57,326 bases of DNA from Sphingomonadales bacterium. GTDB taxonomy: Bacteria > Pseudomonadota > Alphaproteobacteria > Sphingomonadales > Kordiimonadaceae. This document shows, in pieces, positions 25,545-34,989 of the stretch. The notes below the pieces were generated by a model that saw only the letters and a list, made by a program, of their open reading frames with translations, was not told where the DNA came from and made no database searches. Both the position numbers and the translations under genes were made by a program. Location: contig JAALKD010000016.1 of NCBI GenBank assembly GCA_011088215.1, positions 1 through 57,326 of the forward strand, given 5' to 3'. Each line of letters starts with the position of its first letter. The first letter of the stretch is position 1.

Positions 25545-27746
25545 TTAAGCGGCTCTTATTGACGCAAGAAAATTGTCCACTTCATTTTGTAGCACTTCCG
25601 AGTTTTGAGCGAGTTCACCTGAAGCTTCAAGAACCGTCGATGCCGACGAGCCTGTCTCCTCTGCAAGCGAATTCACATTGGTAACGTTATCAATTACGTC
25701 CTGCGTGCCAGCCGCCGCTTCCGCGGCGTTGCGGCTGATCTCCTGCGTGGTTGCAGACTGCTCTTCAATCGCCGCAGCAAGAGCCGTGGATATTTCGTTG
25801 ATCTCAACGATAGTTTTGTTGATGTCCTGCACCGCATCAACAGCACCCGTAGTAATTGATTGCATGCTGTTAATTTGCGCTGCGATCTCTTCGGTCGCAC
25901 TTGCAGTCTGGCTTGCAAGAGATTTTACCTCGCTTGCTACAACAGCAAATCCTTTGCCTGCGTCGCCTGCACGCGCTGCCTCAATCGTCGCATTCAGCGC
26001 AAGAAGATTGGTTTGATCGGCAATGTCGTTAATCAGATTGACAATTTCTCCAATTTTCATACCTGCTGCCGAAAGTTCCTCAACTCTAGTTTCAGCGTTA
26101 GTTGCGGTTGTTACCGCTTTACCGGATATCTCGGACGCGTTGGTAACCTGATGAGAAATTTCCGAGATCGAAGCGGACATTTCCTCCGCCGCAGCAGCAA
26201 CAGTTTGCACATTTGCTCCGGCTTGCGAGGTGGCAGATGATGCCGTAACGGCTTCCTTACGTGTGTTGCCTGCGGCTTCAGACATAACTTCAGCCGTGGC
26301 ATTTAATTCAGTTGCCGCACTGGAAACGCCTTGCAAAACACCAAGTACACTGTCTTCAAAAGACTGCGCCATTTGAAGCTGTTCCTGCTTGTTTTGGTGC
26401 CGAGATGCCTCTCTCGCTGCGGCTTCGTCTTCAAGGCGTTTTGCCTCAACCCGCTGGTCTTGTTCGCGGCGTTCGGCCTCGGCCTTCTCTGTGGCCAACC
26501 GGCTTTCTTCCACTTCTTTTTGCAGGCGATCATTTTCGATACCTGCGTCTTTGAATATTTCAACAGTCCGCGCCATATCACCAATTTCATCGCTGCGATC
26601 AAGACCCGGAATGTCTGTGCTGTAATCCTTATTGGCTAATGCCTGCATAACTGACATCATTTTTTTAAGCGGTCCAACGATAGAGCGCCCTGTCATAACT
26701 GCAGCAACAATCGAAATAATCAGACCAGAAATTAATAGCACCCACTCAAGTGTCTGAAGCGAGCTGATAGTTCCCTGTTGAAGGTCAACATCGTCACTCA
26801 ACAAACGACGCTGGTTATTGGTCATACCACCACTACGGCTGCCGTCGTCCGCCTTGGGACCAGCTAGAATAGTTAGAAGTCTGCCTGCTCGCGGCGCAGC
26901 TTCAGCAACAAGCGTATAATTGGCCATGTTCCATTGGTCGGACGCCCTGATATCAAACATCTGCTGCGGCAACGGAGCAAACTCCGCACGATTGGCCGCG
27001 AATTCATCAAAGGCTGTACGCTGCGATGGCGTCAGTAGCCGGCGGCTATTGGTGAGGTCGGTGAAACGGCGTTCGTTTTTGGCCCACAATGTTTCAAACT
27101 TAGCCCGAAAGTCATTACTGCCAGTCAACAACATCGCGCGAATATTCGCCAATCCCAGCCCGGTTGTGCCGCGCACGTCAGCCATAATACCCAACAATGC
27201 CTTGCGTTCACGAGTGGCCGCCAGCGTTGCTTCTTCATCAATCATCTGCGTAATCCGCGCGACCATGATTGCGGCGCGCGGCGCGGCTTCATTCAGCAGT
27301 ATTTTAACCGCCGGTTGCTCATCTGGCGATTTGGCAATCGCCTCTACCTGAGCTTGAGCGGTTTTAAACTCGGTAAGAATAGCTTTAAACTCTGTCCAGG
27401 TTTTAACATTGGCGGGATTTGTCCAATTTTGTGAAAGCCGATCCATCTGTGCACTATTTTGCTCAATACTGTTCCAGACCGCGGCACGTTCTTTCTTAAA
27501 AGCTTCGTTGCCCGTCAACATCCAACCACGCAGGGATGCCAGTGAAGCGTTGATGTCACTGACCATCAGGGAACTTGATGCAGATGTCGGAACACGCAGA
27601 TTAGCAACTCGGCCGATTCCGGTTGAAACATCGCTGATGTAAGAAATAGTAATACCAACGGCAACAACCAGCGTCAGCAGAAGTATACCAAATCCAGCAT
27701 AAAGCTTTTGCTGAATGTTAAGGGACAGTTTTTTTAATCCACTCAT
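25545..27746 (-). CDS. Methyl-accepting chemotaxis protein 1
   Basis: A 733-residue chemoreceptor. A first membrane span at about 17-37 and a second near 335-355 bracket an all-helical periplasmic domain of about 290 residues, longer than a simple four-helix bundle and reminiscent of bimodular helical sensors. HAMP follows at about 355-408, then a charged coiled coil (QKEVEESRLATEKAEAERRE) and the signalling domain with the conserved hairpin tip DQTNLLALNATIEAARAGDAGKG. The C-terminus (FLASIRAA) lacks a CheR/CheB tether peptide. AGGAG precedes ATG at 27746. No che or flagellar genes are nearby, so it must use a system encoded elsewhere. Ligand unknown. Confidence 0.93.
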   Translation of the reverse strand: MSGLKKLSLNIQQKLYAGFGILLLTLVVAVGITISYISDVSTGIGRVANLRVPTSASSSLMVSDINASLASLRGWMLTGNEAFKKERAAVWNSIEQNSAQMDRLSQNWTNPANVKTWTEFKAILTEFKTAQAQVEAIAKSPDEQPAVKILLNEAAPRAAIMVARITQMIDEEATLAATRERKALLGIMADVRGTTGLGLANIRAMLLTGSNDFRAKFETLWAKNERRFTDLTNSRRLLTPSQRTAFDEFAANRAEFAPLPQQMFDIRASDQWNMANYTLVAEAAPRAGRLLTILAGPKADDGSRSGGMTNNQRRLLSDDVDLQQGTISSLQTLEWVLLISGLIISIVAAVMTGRSIVGPLKKMMSVMQALANKDYSTDIPGLDRSDEIGDMARTVEIFKDAGIENDRLQKEVEESRLATEKAEAERREQDQRVEAKRLEDEAAAREASRHQNKQEQLQMAQSFEDSVLGVLQGVSSAATELNATAEVMSEAAGNTRKEAVTASSATSQAGANVQTVAAAAEEMSASISEISHQVTNASEISGKAVTTATNAETRVEELSAAGMKIGEIVNLINDIADQTNLLALNATIEAARAGDAGKGFAVVASEVKSLASQTASATEEIAAQINSMQSITTGAVDAVQDINKTIVEINEISTALAAAIEEQSATTQEISRNAAEAAAGTQDVIDNVTNVNSLAEETGSSASTVLEASGELAQNSEVLQNEVDNFLASIRAA

Positions 27747-28047
27747 AGTCGGCTCCTAACCACTCGCACGGAACATCGACCCCCAAGAGATACTTTTTTT
27801 GAATTTAATTAGGTAAAATTACTATCTTTGGCTTAAATATTAGTTAATAATTCTTATCGGATAGGTAGTATAAGTACGAGGCTAGCGGGCATTGCACTTG
27901 GAAACATATGCATCGTACGCCAGATCATCTACAGACAGCGATTATGCACGGCCAGTAACGAAAACATATCGCTGCTGCCATGCGTTGAAGTCGAAAATCA
28001 CGCAAAAGGTCTGATTGCTAGAATAGAAGGTCTGATTGTTAGAATAA
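27747..28047 (-). other. Chemoreceptor promoter and tRNA downstream region
   Basis: 300 bp between the chemoreceptor start and the 3' end of tRNA-Leu. The chemoreceptor side is AT-rich. The tRNA side carries a two-copy 21-bp tandem repeat. No gene was recognised. Confidence 0.5.
28006..28047. repeat. Two-copy 21-bp tandem repeat abutting tRNA-Leu
   Basis: AAGGTCTGATTGCTAGAATA (28006-28025, plus a final G) is repeated at 28027-28047 as AAGGTCTGATTGTTAGAATA plus A, 19 of 21 positions identical. The second copy touches the CCA end of the tRNA gene. Confidence 0.8.
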
Positions 28048-28134
28048 TGGTGCCCCCGGTCGGAATCGAACCGACACTCCCATAAGGGAACGGGATTTTG
28101 AATCCCGCGCGTCTACCAGTTCCGCCACAGGGGC
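28048..28134 (-). tRNA. tRNA-Leu (CAA anticodon)
   Basis: An 87-nt tRNA gene on the minus strand with an encoded CCA end (28050-28048). The acceptor arm GCCCCTG pairs with CGGGGGC, the D-arm contains AACTGGTAGACGC, the anticodon stem CGGGA/TCCCG encloses the loop TTCAAAA giving anticodon CAA, and the T-arm shows GGTTCGATTCC. The long variable arm (TTCCCTTATGGGA region) is typical of leucine tRNA. Confidence 0.96.
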
Positions 28135-28301
28135 CCGTTTCGGAGAGTGGGTAGTACGGCGGCGCATCATAGTCAGCTTTATCGCCGCGTCAAGCGCACA
28201 TTCGCATACCCGTTGCACACCCGCAAATAAACCACTGTTTGATTGTGTTCGGCTCCGCTGGTTGCTATGCAAAGGCTGAATTAAAACTAGGATTTCCGCA
28301 C

Positions 28302-28880
28302 GTGATTAGACCCCTTTACGAATGGACACTTAGCAAAGCCCAAAGCCCCGCCAGCGAAAAATGGCTGGCAGGCATATCCTTCGCCGAATCCAGCTTTTTC
28401 CCGCTGCCCATCGACCTGATGCTGATCCCCATGATTCTGGCCAACCGGATAAAGGCATGGCGGCTGGCCACCATCACGCTTATCGCGTCAGTATTAGGCG
28501 GCATTGCAGGCTACGCCATCGGGGCATTTTTCTATGAGGTTGTTGGCAAACCAATCATCGATTTTTACGGCTATCAGGAACAGTTCATCACCCTGCAGGA
28601 CACGTTCGCCGAATGGGGTGTTTTGTTCGTTCTGGTGGCGGGCTTCACGCCCATTCCGTTCAAGCTGGTGACGATCACCGCTGGTGCAGTTTCCATGAAC
28701 CCGCTGCTATTTGTATTGACCTCAATCCCGGCGCGCGGGGCACGCTTTTATCTGGTGGCAGCGCTGTTATGGAAATTCGGCGACCCTATCAAAGACTTCA
28801 TCGAGAAACGGCTGGGTCTTGTTACCACCGCCATGATGGTGCTTGGCATCGGCGGTTTTGTCGTGATCAAATATATATAA
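28302..28880 (+). CDS. YqaA/SNARE-associated family membrane protein
   Basis: A membrane protein of about 192 residues of the YqaA/DedA superfamily (SNARE-associated, VTT). It shows the entry block ISFAESSFFPLPIDLMLIPM, a glycine-rich span ASVLGGIAGYAIGAFFY, and the VAGFTPIPFKLVTITAGA re-entrant motif with the conserved FTPIPxK. Such proteins are inner-membrane and linked to envelope homeostasis, possibly as lipid flippases or transporters. The GTG at 28302 is preceded by AGGA at good spacing and begins at IRPLYEW, which matches family N-termini better than upstream codons. dsbB follows after 11 bp, so they are probably co-transcribed. Confidence 0.85.
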   Translation: MIRPLYEWTLSKAQSPASEKWLAGISFAESSFFPLPIDLMLIPMILANRIKAWRLATITLIASVLGGIAGYAIGAFFYEVVGKPIIDFYGYQEQFITLQDTFAEWGVLFVLVAGFTPIPFKLVTITAGAVSMNPLLFVLTSIPARGARFYLVAALLWKFGDPIKDFIEKRLGLVTTAMMVLGIGGFVVIKYI

Positions 28881-28891
28881 AGGCGCATACA

Positions 28892-29365
28892 ATGAGCTCA
28901 CCCCTTTTGTCCTTGCCACAACGTGACCCGATTTTGTTTTCCGGTATTGCCGCAACCCTGATTTTGGCGGCGGCGTTTGGTTTTCAGCTGGCTGGTTACC
29001 ACCCATGCGAAATGTGCTGGTGGCAGCGCTATCCCTATATGGCGATCATGGCGGTTGCACTGGTTGCCACGGCTGTGCCCAGCATTCCGCGCAAGCCAAC
29101 CCTATTGTTGCTGGCACTGTTATTTGCTGTTGATGCGGGGCTTGCCGGGTTTCATGCGGGCGTGGAACAGCGCTGGTGGGAAGGCATTACAACCTGTTCA
29201 GGCTTCGTGGGCGTGACCGACAGCGTCAACGATGCGCTGGACGCTATTATGAATGCACCGCTGATACGGTGCGACGAAATAGCATGGTCCTTGTTTGGCA
29301 TCTCCATGGCGGGTTATAATTTCGTTCTGGCTACGGCAATGACAGTGTTTTGCCTGCGCCGCTAA
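28892..29365 (+). CDS. dsbB: DsbB-type disulfide bond formation protein
   Basis: A 157-residue inner-membrane protein of the DsbB family, which reoxidises periplasmic DsbA and passes electrons to quinone. The first redox pair is C39-x-x-C42 in HPCEMCWWQR, with R46 in the quinone-site position. The second pair is C102 (TTCSGF) and C127 (LIRCDE) in the periplasmic loop. Four hydrophobic spans lie near 15-33, 49-65, 70-88 and 132-154. The loop is shorter than in E. coli, as in many alphaproteobacterial versions. Downstream coq7 belongs to quinone synthesis, an apt neighbour. Confidence 0.9.
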   Translation: MSSPLLSLPQRDPILFSGIAATLILAAAFGFQLAGYHPCEMCWWQRYPYMAIMAVALVATAVPSIPRKPTLLLLALLFAVDAGLAGFHAGVEQRWWEGITTCSGFVGVTDSVNDALDAIMNAPLIRCDEIAWSLFGISMAGYNFVLATAMTVFCLRR

Positions 29366-29392
29366 AGGAACAGCTAACTCACAGGCTCAAGC

Positions 29393-29959
29393 ATGTCCGA
29401 CACTAAACCCAGATTAAGTGACCAGCCAATTCCCGGAGACCGCTCGCGCATGGAAGAAACCGAGCGCATGGTACGGGTGGATCATGCCGGCGAGTTTGGG
29501 GCCGTCCGCATTTATGCGGGCCAGCGTGCGATACTCGGTGAAAACCACCCGAAAGCCGAATTGCTGCGCCACATGCACGATCAGGAGAAGGTTCATCTGG
29601 CCAAATTTGACCAGATCATCAACGAACGCAACGTGCGCCCGACCATCATGGCCCCCTTGTGGGACATCGCCGGTTTTGCGCTTGGCGCCACCACCGCGCT
29701 GATGGGTGAGAAGGCCGCCATGGCCTGCACACAGGCGGTTGAGGAAGTGATCGACGAGCATTATGAAAGCCAGCGCGCTAAGCTGAAAGACCAAGACCCG
29801 GAACTGGAAGATGTGATTGAAACCTTTCAGGCCGAAGAAGTGGAACACAAGCGTATCGCCGAGGAAAACGGCGCAGAAGAAGCAGTTGGATACCCCGTGT
29901 TGTCGGCCACCATCAAGGCCGGTTGCCGCGCTGCTATCTGGATCTCTAAGCGGGTATGA
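29393..29959 (+). CDS. coq7: COQ7-type demethoxyubiquinone hydroxylase
   Basis: A di-iron monooxygenase that hydroxylates demethoxyubiquinone, the penultimate step of ubiquinone synthesis, at the inner membrane. The 188 residues carry the metal ligands E34 (HAGEFGA), E65-x-x-H68 (EKVH), the VEEVIDEHY glutamates near 117-118 and E149-x-x-H152 (EVEH). The hydrophobic WDIAGFALGATTALMG is the membrane-associating helix. It is 27 bp after dsbB on the same strand. Family call firm, since the ExxH spacing matches COQ7 and not the unrelated UbiF hydroxylase. Confidence 0.94.
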   Translation: MSDTKPRLSDQPIPGDRSRMEETERMVRVDHAGEFGAVRIYAGQRAILGENHPKAELLRHMHDQEKVHLAKFDQIINERNVRPTIMAPLWDIAGFALGATTALMGEKAAMACTQAVEEVIDEHYESQRAKLKDQDPELEDVIETFQAEEVEHKRIAEENGAEEAVGYPVLSATIKAGCRAAIWISKRV

Positions 29960-30011
29960 AGTCGTTGGTACGGCGATTTAAGCAGCTGCCTTAACGGCTA
30001 TTGAAGCCCGC

Positions 30012-31093
30012 TTACCAATTTTTAGCTTCAAACACCTTCACCGGCTTTGCTTTGGCTTGGGTATAATTATCAGGCGGGGCTTCCGGTGCGCTGGCATGCT
30101 TCCAGCGGCCATCGGCTGAAATATGCAAAACCTCGGTGTCCGGATCGGCGGTGCCGATTGTTCGGTCTTTCATCTTGTTCCAGACCATCGCCTTGTACAT
30201 AAAACTAGACGAATCTCTGAGTTCACCGAACCAATTGGGATGAATGCGCAGTTCAACATACGTGCCGTCAAACTTCAGGCCGCGCTCATAAGCGCTATTG
30301 ATCATCCACAAAAGCGCGCGGTCCGACAGACCACCGTCGGCATAACCACCGCCGACGTTAGAGTGCACACCAGGGAACCAGGCCTGCAACAGGCTTGGTG
30401 GTCCGCCAGATTTTCCGGGCTCCAAAGCGTAGGCTTGAACGGGCCGCGCCGTTCGTTGATAGCGACCGCGTGATAGGCGTGGCTGATATGCCCGCCGAGC
30501 GTTACATCATGAAAACCACTGCGCTTTCTGGTCCACCAGCCCAGCGGCCCGGTTGTTGGCACACCCAGCGCACCAACCGTGTCCCAAACGCCGATGAAAT
30601 GTACCTTTCCGGTGTGGGCGCTGTACGCCGTCTTAAAAACGGCGGCCAACCCTTCGCGCTCGGCTTTCTTTTTGCAGCGGTAGGCCGTTTTGGCCTCATC
30701 GATCAGTTTGTCTGTTGCCTTAGCGCCTTCCGGCGGCTGTGCAATACCACACACGCCGATCAAGCCTGCTAGGCTGCGCGCGGTGAAGGCACCGCGGCTG
30801 AAACCAAACAAGTAAATTTTGTCATCAGGCTGATAATTTTCCACTAACCATCGGTAGGCCTGCAGGATATTTTTCATGATCCCCTGGCCAGTGATACCGC
30901 CAATAAATTTATCGACCGCACCGCCAGTGCCAACGCCGGTATCGTAATATACCAATTGGGTCAGATCAGGGGTGACCCTACCCTGATCAATCGCGCGCGC
31001 CATCTTGACCACATTGCTGGGCACCTGACGTCCGCGATCTTTCTGATCAGGCGTGTTCCAGGTGCCATCTAGGCAAATAACCAGATTTCGCAT
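30012..31093 (-). pseudogene. DUF2235 alpha/beta-hydrolase-like protein, frameshifted
   Basis: DUF2235 proteins are putative phospholipase-type hydrolases also found as type VI effectors. From ATG at 31093 the frame gives MRNLVICLDGTWNTP, a GFSRGAFTARSLAG nucleophile elbow (S99) and FIGVWDTVGALG. It runs correctly to FKPTLW, where the frame is lost. The rest of the family sequence (PGKSGG, WFPGVHSNVGGGYAD, to the stop at 30012) continues in another frame. Restoring one G to TGGAG at about 30420-30424 rejoins them into about 360 residues. It is the second gene after a DUF3089 hydrolase and may be co-transcribed. It is either a recent pseudogene or a base-calling error in an intact gene. Confidence 0.82.
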
Positions 31094-31186
31094 TACCTCT
31101 ACTCCTCATTTTGCGCCTTCCAAAGATCATATACCATGATCAGGATTTTGGGCGCGTGATAGAAATCACGCATTCGGGTGCAGTAT

Positions 31187-32398
31187 TTATTCTGCCGTCG
31201 CAGTGCTATAGCGACTTTTTTCCATAAAACGAGCAATGCGCTTTTCCACATTGGCCTTGATGTCCATATAGAACAGTTGCCAGTCGTATGAGTGATACAG
31301 TTCACGGTCATCGTCGCGTGCAAACACATTGTTGAACTGGCTCTCAATGAACAAAGTACCGCCTGCATTGCACTGTGCCCAGGTAAGACCTGGAACAGGC
31401 TCGGCAAGCTGATCGTAGGTCACGCCGCTGTTGCGGTTCAAAAGCAGGTCCAGCGCATCAAAAGTTGTTGCAAGTGGCATCGCGCCTTTGTGCGCAATTT
31501 TCTCAACTCGCTCGGTGTCCGGTTTCCAGCTTATAGGGTTTACGCACAGCGTTTTATCACCGCTAGTCCATTCCCAACCAGTTTTATACCAATGTGAGAT
31601 AGTTCCGGTAACATCACGGCCCGGACCCGCATCACCAAAGGTGTCATAAGTGACGAAACAACCAGTTTGATCAGCACTTTGGCACAAGCCGATAGACGCC
31701 AGGCCTCGCTCGAGCTTATCAGCTGAAAACCAGAAGCCAATTGGATAAGCGGCAACCAACATATCCTGCAGCGGTGTTTGGTCTACACGCGTTTCCATCA
31801 GCCTGAAGGCATGCAATGAACCCTGGCTGTGCCCAGCGATAATGAAGGGGCGTGTAGGCTCTCGGTCCGCCAGAAAAACATCGAAGGCGGCTTCAACATC
31901 GCGGTATGCCAGCTCAAGCGCTTTGAAGCTGTTTTCTTTGGCCAATTCTTCCGGGTCAGTGGGTTTGCCAAAAACGGTTATGTGGGCTTCGCGGTAACGC
32001 GGTGCATAAAAGCGGCAACAATCATTGAAAATAGTACCATGGCCAGCTAGCACCGTTTCCAGTGTTTGAGCTGCATTTTCAGCTAGGTCCATCGACGAAT
32101 TCCATTCACCAGGACCGAAATAAGTAGTGGGATGCACGTAAAAAACATCAACTTCTGCATTGGCAGGATTGGCAGGCGCCCCAGTCAGTGTCAGGTCTGC
32201 TGTATCCTTAATGTCCGGGTGTGATGCCCATGACGCCAGATCACTATAATTTGGTCGGTCAGGTAGGTTGGCCGTGTCGAAGCTGTCCGGCGGGCCCAGG
32301 CGCGCCGAAATTAGCTGGTCACGAAACAGCACCATTGCAATGAAAAGAACCAAAATCACACCAACAACCTTGGCGCTTGTTTTCAGAAGTTTCTTCAC
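31187..32398 (-). CDS. DUF3089 alpha/beta-hydrolase
   Basis: A 403-residue DUF3089 protein. An N-terminal membrane anchor (VVGVILVLFIAMVLF, about residues 11-25) is followed by the family signature VDVFYVHPTTYF (about 83-94), a RFYAPRYREAH block and the nucleophile elbow FIIAGHSQGS with S191. It is probably a membrane-tethered esterase facing the periplasm; substrate unknown. The GTG at 32398 has GGAGAG upstream. It lies 93 bp before the DUF2235 gene on the same strand. Confidence 0.87.
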   Translation of the reverse strand: MKKLLKTSAKVVGVILVLFIAMVLFRDQLISARLGPPDSFDTANLPDRPNYSDLASWASHPDIKDTADLTLTGAPANPANAEVDVFYVHPTTYFGPGEWNSSMDLAENAAQTLETVLAGHGTIFNDCCRFYAPRYREAHITVFGKPTDPEELAKENSFKALELAYRDVEAAFDVFLADREPTRPFIIAGHSQGSLHAFRLMETRVDQTPLQDMLVAAYPIGFWFSADKLERGLASIGLCQSADQTGCFVTYDTFGDAGPGRDVTGTISHWYKTGWEWTSGDKTLCVNPISWKPDTERVEKIAHKGAMPLATTFDALDLLLNRNSGVTYDQLAEPVPGLTWAQCNAGGTLFIESQFNNVFARDDDRELYHSYDWQLFYMDIKANVEKRIARFMEKSRYSTATAE

Positions 32399-32508
32399 TG
32401 ATTTCGCTCTCCGCTTACCCTAAAACAGCGGCCTGAATAGCAAATATAGTACCAGGATGCACCTAATGAATTTAGCTCAAGACTTCGGCACAAGAGTTAA
32501 CCCAGGGA

Positions 32509-33231
32509 TTAACGCAGGGTAACCGATCCGTTCGGCGTGCTTATTGTCAGCCAGATGTTTGGCTTACCCGCTGGTTGCAATACGATCGGTAGCATATTGG
32601 CCTCAACGAGGTCCCGAAGTTTGACAGAATCCGGATGAGCAATGGTCAATTGCACAATCACAGCGCCCTTGGCCGATGTCACCGCTGGATGAGGCTGGCT
32701 TAACCAGTTGATGACAAATTGGAACTTGTCATCGCCGAAGTTCAGGCCGGAAAGCGCCGCAGTTTGCCATGACAATTGACTGCCGTCAGGTTTAACACGG
32801 CCACCTTCCCGGCGTTCGCCCAATCCCAGCGCCTGAAGCGCCTTGGGCGGCGCATTCAGGTCGGTAGAAAAGGCAAAGCCTGCCACATGTTCTCGTGCGT
32901 AAGACTTGGCCTGATCACCCAAATCAGCCACCGCTGCGCCTTTTTTGGGACCAACTATTTCCAAATAAGTACAAGGCCCCAAAGACACCAGATAATTGGC
33001 AGTAACACCGTTGGTATGTTCCCCACCATACACCGGTTTGATACCGGTAAGTTTGGTGAACCGCTTGGCGTACCCTTCAAGGTCGGGTACAGCCCAGATA
33101 ACATGATCCAGTGACACACCGTCTGCGCCGCAAGCGTTACTTTGAGCATGTGTTTGTGCCTGCAGCGGCATTGCCACCACAAACATCAGTGCTGAAAAAT
33201 AGGCAAATAATTTATGTTTCAAGTTCTGCAT
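32509..33231 (-). CDS. Exported VOC/glyoxalase-like protein
   Basis: About 240 residues starting with a signal peptide (HKLFAYFSALMFVVAMPLQAQT). The mature part opens with VSLDHVIWAVPDLEGYAKRFTKLTG, the usual entry of a glyoxalase-like VOC domain, with GGEHTNGVTANYLVSLGPCTYLEIVGP as the second strand-helix unit, matching the glyoxalase-like family with a histidine metal ligand. Secretion is unusual for VOC enzymes. I chose ATG at 33231 because it gives a clean signal peptide; it overlaps the 3' end of the HNH gene by 20 bp, which also indicates coupling. Substrate unknown. Confidence 0.8.
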   Translation of the reverse strand: MQNLKHKLFAYFSALMFVVAMPLQAQTHAQSNACGADGVSLDHVIWAVPDLEGYAKRFTKLTGIKPVYGGEHTNGVTANYLVSLGPCTYLEIVGPKKGAAVADLGDQAKSYAREHVAGFAFSTDLNAPPKALQALGLGERREGGRVKPDGSQLSWQTAALSGLNFGDDKFQFVINWLSQPHPAVTSAKGAVIVQLTIAHPDSVKLRDLVEANMLPIVLQPAGKPNIWLTISTPNGSVTLR

Positions 33232-33784
33232 CCCAATAAAGATAATCCCGCCAGCTTTCGTGCAGATAGTTAGGCGGAAATAGCCTGCCATTGGCGTTAA
33301 GCTCGTGGGTGGTTGGTCGGTAAGGAAACCTTCTTGGGTGCATCTGCGACTGCTTGGGTGTGCGCCCACCCTTTTTCAGGTTACACGGCGAACAAGCGGC
33401 GGTGATGTTGGTCCAGCTGGTTTGCCCTCCCTGACTGCGCGGGATCACGTGATCAAATGTTAACTCGTCCAGCGAGCCACAATATTGGCACGAAAACTGG
33501 TCACGCAGAAACAGGTTAAACCGGGTAAAAGCAGGATACTCGGGCTGACGAATATATTTCTTCAACGCAATAACACTGGGCAGGTTCATTTCCATCGACG
33601 GCGAATGCACAATGGTGTCATAGGTTGATACGATATCCACGCGATCCAAAAACACCGCCTTCAGTGCGGTTTGCCAGTTCCATATACTAAGCGGATAATA
33701 GCTCAATGGCCGGTAATCAGCATTCAATACCAATGCTGGGCTGGTTTCTGGTGTTGGCAGTCTGGGCGCAAATGCAACACCCAT
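33212..33784 (-). CDS. HNH endonuclease family protein
   Basis: A 190-residue cytosolic protein. The N-terminal block PALVLNADYRPLSYYPLSIW is shared by a widespread family of housekeeping HNH proteins. The nuclease motif holds zinc cysteines C99 and C102 (CQYCG) and C131 and C134 (CSPCN), with the catalytic FDHVIPRSQGG (D111, H112), N126 and N135. GGGGGAACG just before ATG at 33784 decides the start; upstream in-frame codons to 33949 are unlikely to be used. Widespread and usually chromosomal, so not by itself a restriction system; physiological target unknown. Confidence 0.9.
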   Translation of the reverse strand: MGVAFAPRLPTPETSPALVLNADYRPLSYYPLSIWNWQTALKAVFLDRVDIVSTYDTIVHSPSMEMNLPSVIALKKYIRQPEYPAFTRFNLFLRDQFSCQYCGSLDELTFDHVIPRSQGGQTSWTNITAACSPCNLKKGGRTPKQSQMHPRRFPYRPTTHELNANGRLFPPNYLHESWRDYLYWDAELET

Positions 33785-34106
33785 AATCGTTCCCCCGATC
33801 ACTTTACCCAGTGCCGCAAAGGAGAGCCGATACTCATTATCGGCCCAGTTTGCTTCTCTGTTTTGAAGCTCTTTCCGACATGGTCTAGAATCAAGATACA
33901 GTGTTACATGCGTATGACAAGCCATTATATAGTGTGGAATAAATGACAACCACCCTGTCGCGGTGGCGACTTTAGAGCCCGAACCAGCAACCTTTTTTAT
34001 TGCACCTCATGAGAAAACCAGACCAGGTACTTTTAACTTTGGTCAGCGTCGCCCATAATGGCTGAGCAATGATCGCTATACACCCAGCTGCTGGGCGCTG
34101 CACCAT

Positions 34107-34982
34107 ATGTCGGGAAATTCTATGGTATCCAATAAGTTTGTAACCCGGTTTGCTCCCAGCCCCACCGGGCGTTTACATTTAGGGCACGCCTTCTCCGCTC
34201 TGGTGGCTTTCAAGCAAGCGCAAGCGGCAGGCGGACAGTTTCTGTTGCGCATTGAAGACATCGATCGGGGGCGCTGTCGCGCTGAATTTATCGATGCAAT
34301 TTATGAAGACTTGGCATGGCTTGGGCTAACTTGGGGCATGCCGGTCCGGGTGCAATCCGAACATTTCGCGGACTATCAGACAACCCTTGAAACGCTGATA
34401 GACAAGGGTGTTGCCTACCCATGCTTTTGCACGCGCAAGGACATCCAAAAGGAGATCAAACGCGCGCCCTCCGCTCCCCACGGACCTGAGGGTGCGATTT
34501 ACCCCGGCACGTGCCGCGATGCTGATAAAACAGCTGCAAATGCCCGTATTGACGCTGGCGAGGCGCACGCCTGGCGACTAAATCTTGATGCTGCGCTGGC
34601 GATAACAGGGCGAAACCTGACATGGAACGACAAAAAGCGCGGGATAATTTCTGCTGAACCTCACATATTGGGCGACGTTGTTTTGGCACGCAAAGACACG
34701 CCGACCAGCTATCATTTATCGGTGGTATGCGATGATGCCCTGCAAAATATCACCCACGTTGTACGCGGAGAAGATCTGTTTCACACCACTCATATTCATG
34801 TGGTTCTGCAAAAATTGTTAGGTTTGCCAACGCCCCTTTACCACCACCATAAATTGCTCACCGATAGCAACGGCAAGCGGTTTGCAAAGCGGGATAAATC
34901 AGCAACACTGGCACAACTGCGAGCCGACGGCATCGATCCAAAAACGTTGCTCGCTTTCATTATGGATGAAACAGACAGTTAG
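34107..34982 (+). CDS. gluQ: Glutamyl-Q tRNA(Asp) synthetase
   Basis: A truncated glutamyl-tRNA synthetase relative that attaches glutamate to queuosine in tRNA-Asp. The class I signatures are FAPSPTGRLHLGHA (15-28, with HLGH) and KRFAKR (257-262) in place of KMSKS. Zinc ligands appear as CFC (about 111-113) with a YPGTC further on. The 291 residues lack the anticodon-binding domain, which separates it from GltX. ATG at 34107 or 34122 are both possible; GGGAA favours the second slightly. Confidence 0.93.
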   Translation: MSGNSMVSNKFVTRFAPSPTGRLHLGHAFSALVAFKQAQAAGGQFLLRIEDIDRGRCRAEFIDAIYEDLAWLGLTWGMPVRVQSEHFADYQTTLETLIDKGVAYPCFCTRKDIQKEIKRAPSAPHGPEGAIYPGTCRDADKTAANARIDAGEAHAWRLNLDAALAITGRNLTWNDKKRGIISAEPHILGDVVLARKDTPTSYHLSVVCDDALQNITHVVRGEDLFHTTHIHVVLQKLLGLPTPLYHHHKLLTDSNGKRFAKRDKSATLAQLRADGIDPKTLLAFIMDETDS

Positions 34983-34989
34983 CGTCTGT

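Noticed and set aside
28048..28134. tRNA-Leu as the boundary of an integrated island
   Set aside because: No integrase and no repeat of the tRNA 3' end was found in the window; only the local 21-bp tandem repeat is present.
33212..33784. HNH protein as part of a restriction or anti-phage system
   Set aside because: No methylase, ATPase or other defence gene is adjacent, and the sequence matches a widespread housekeeping HNH family.
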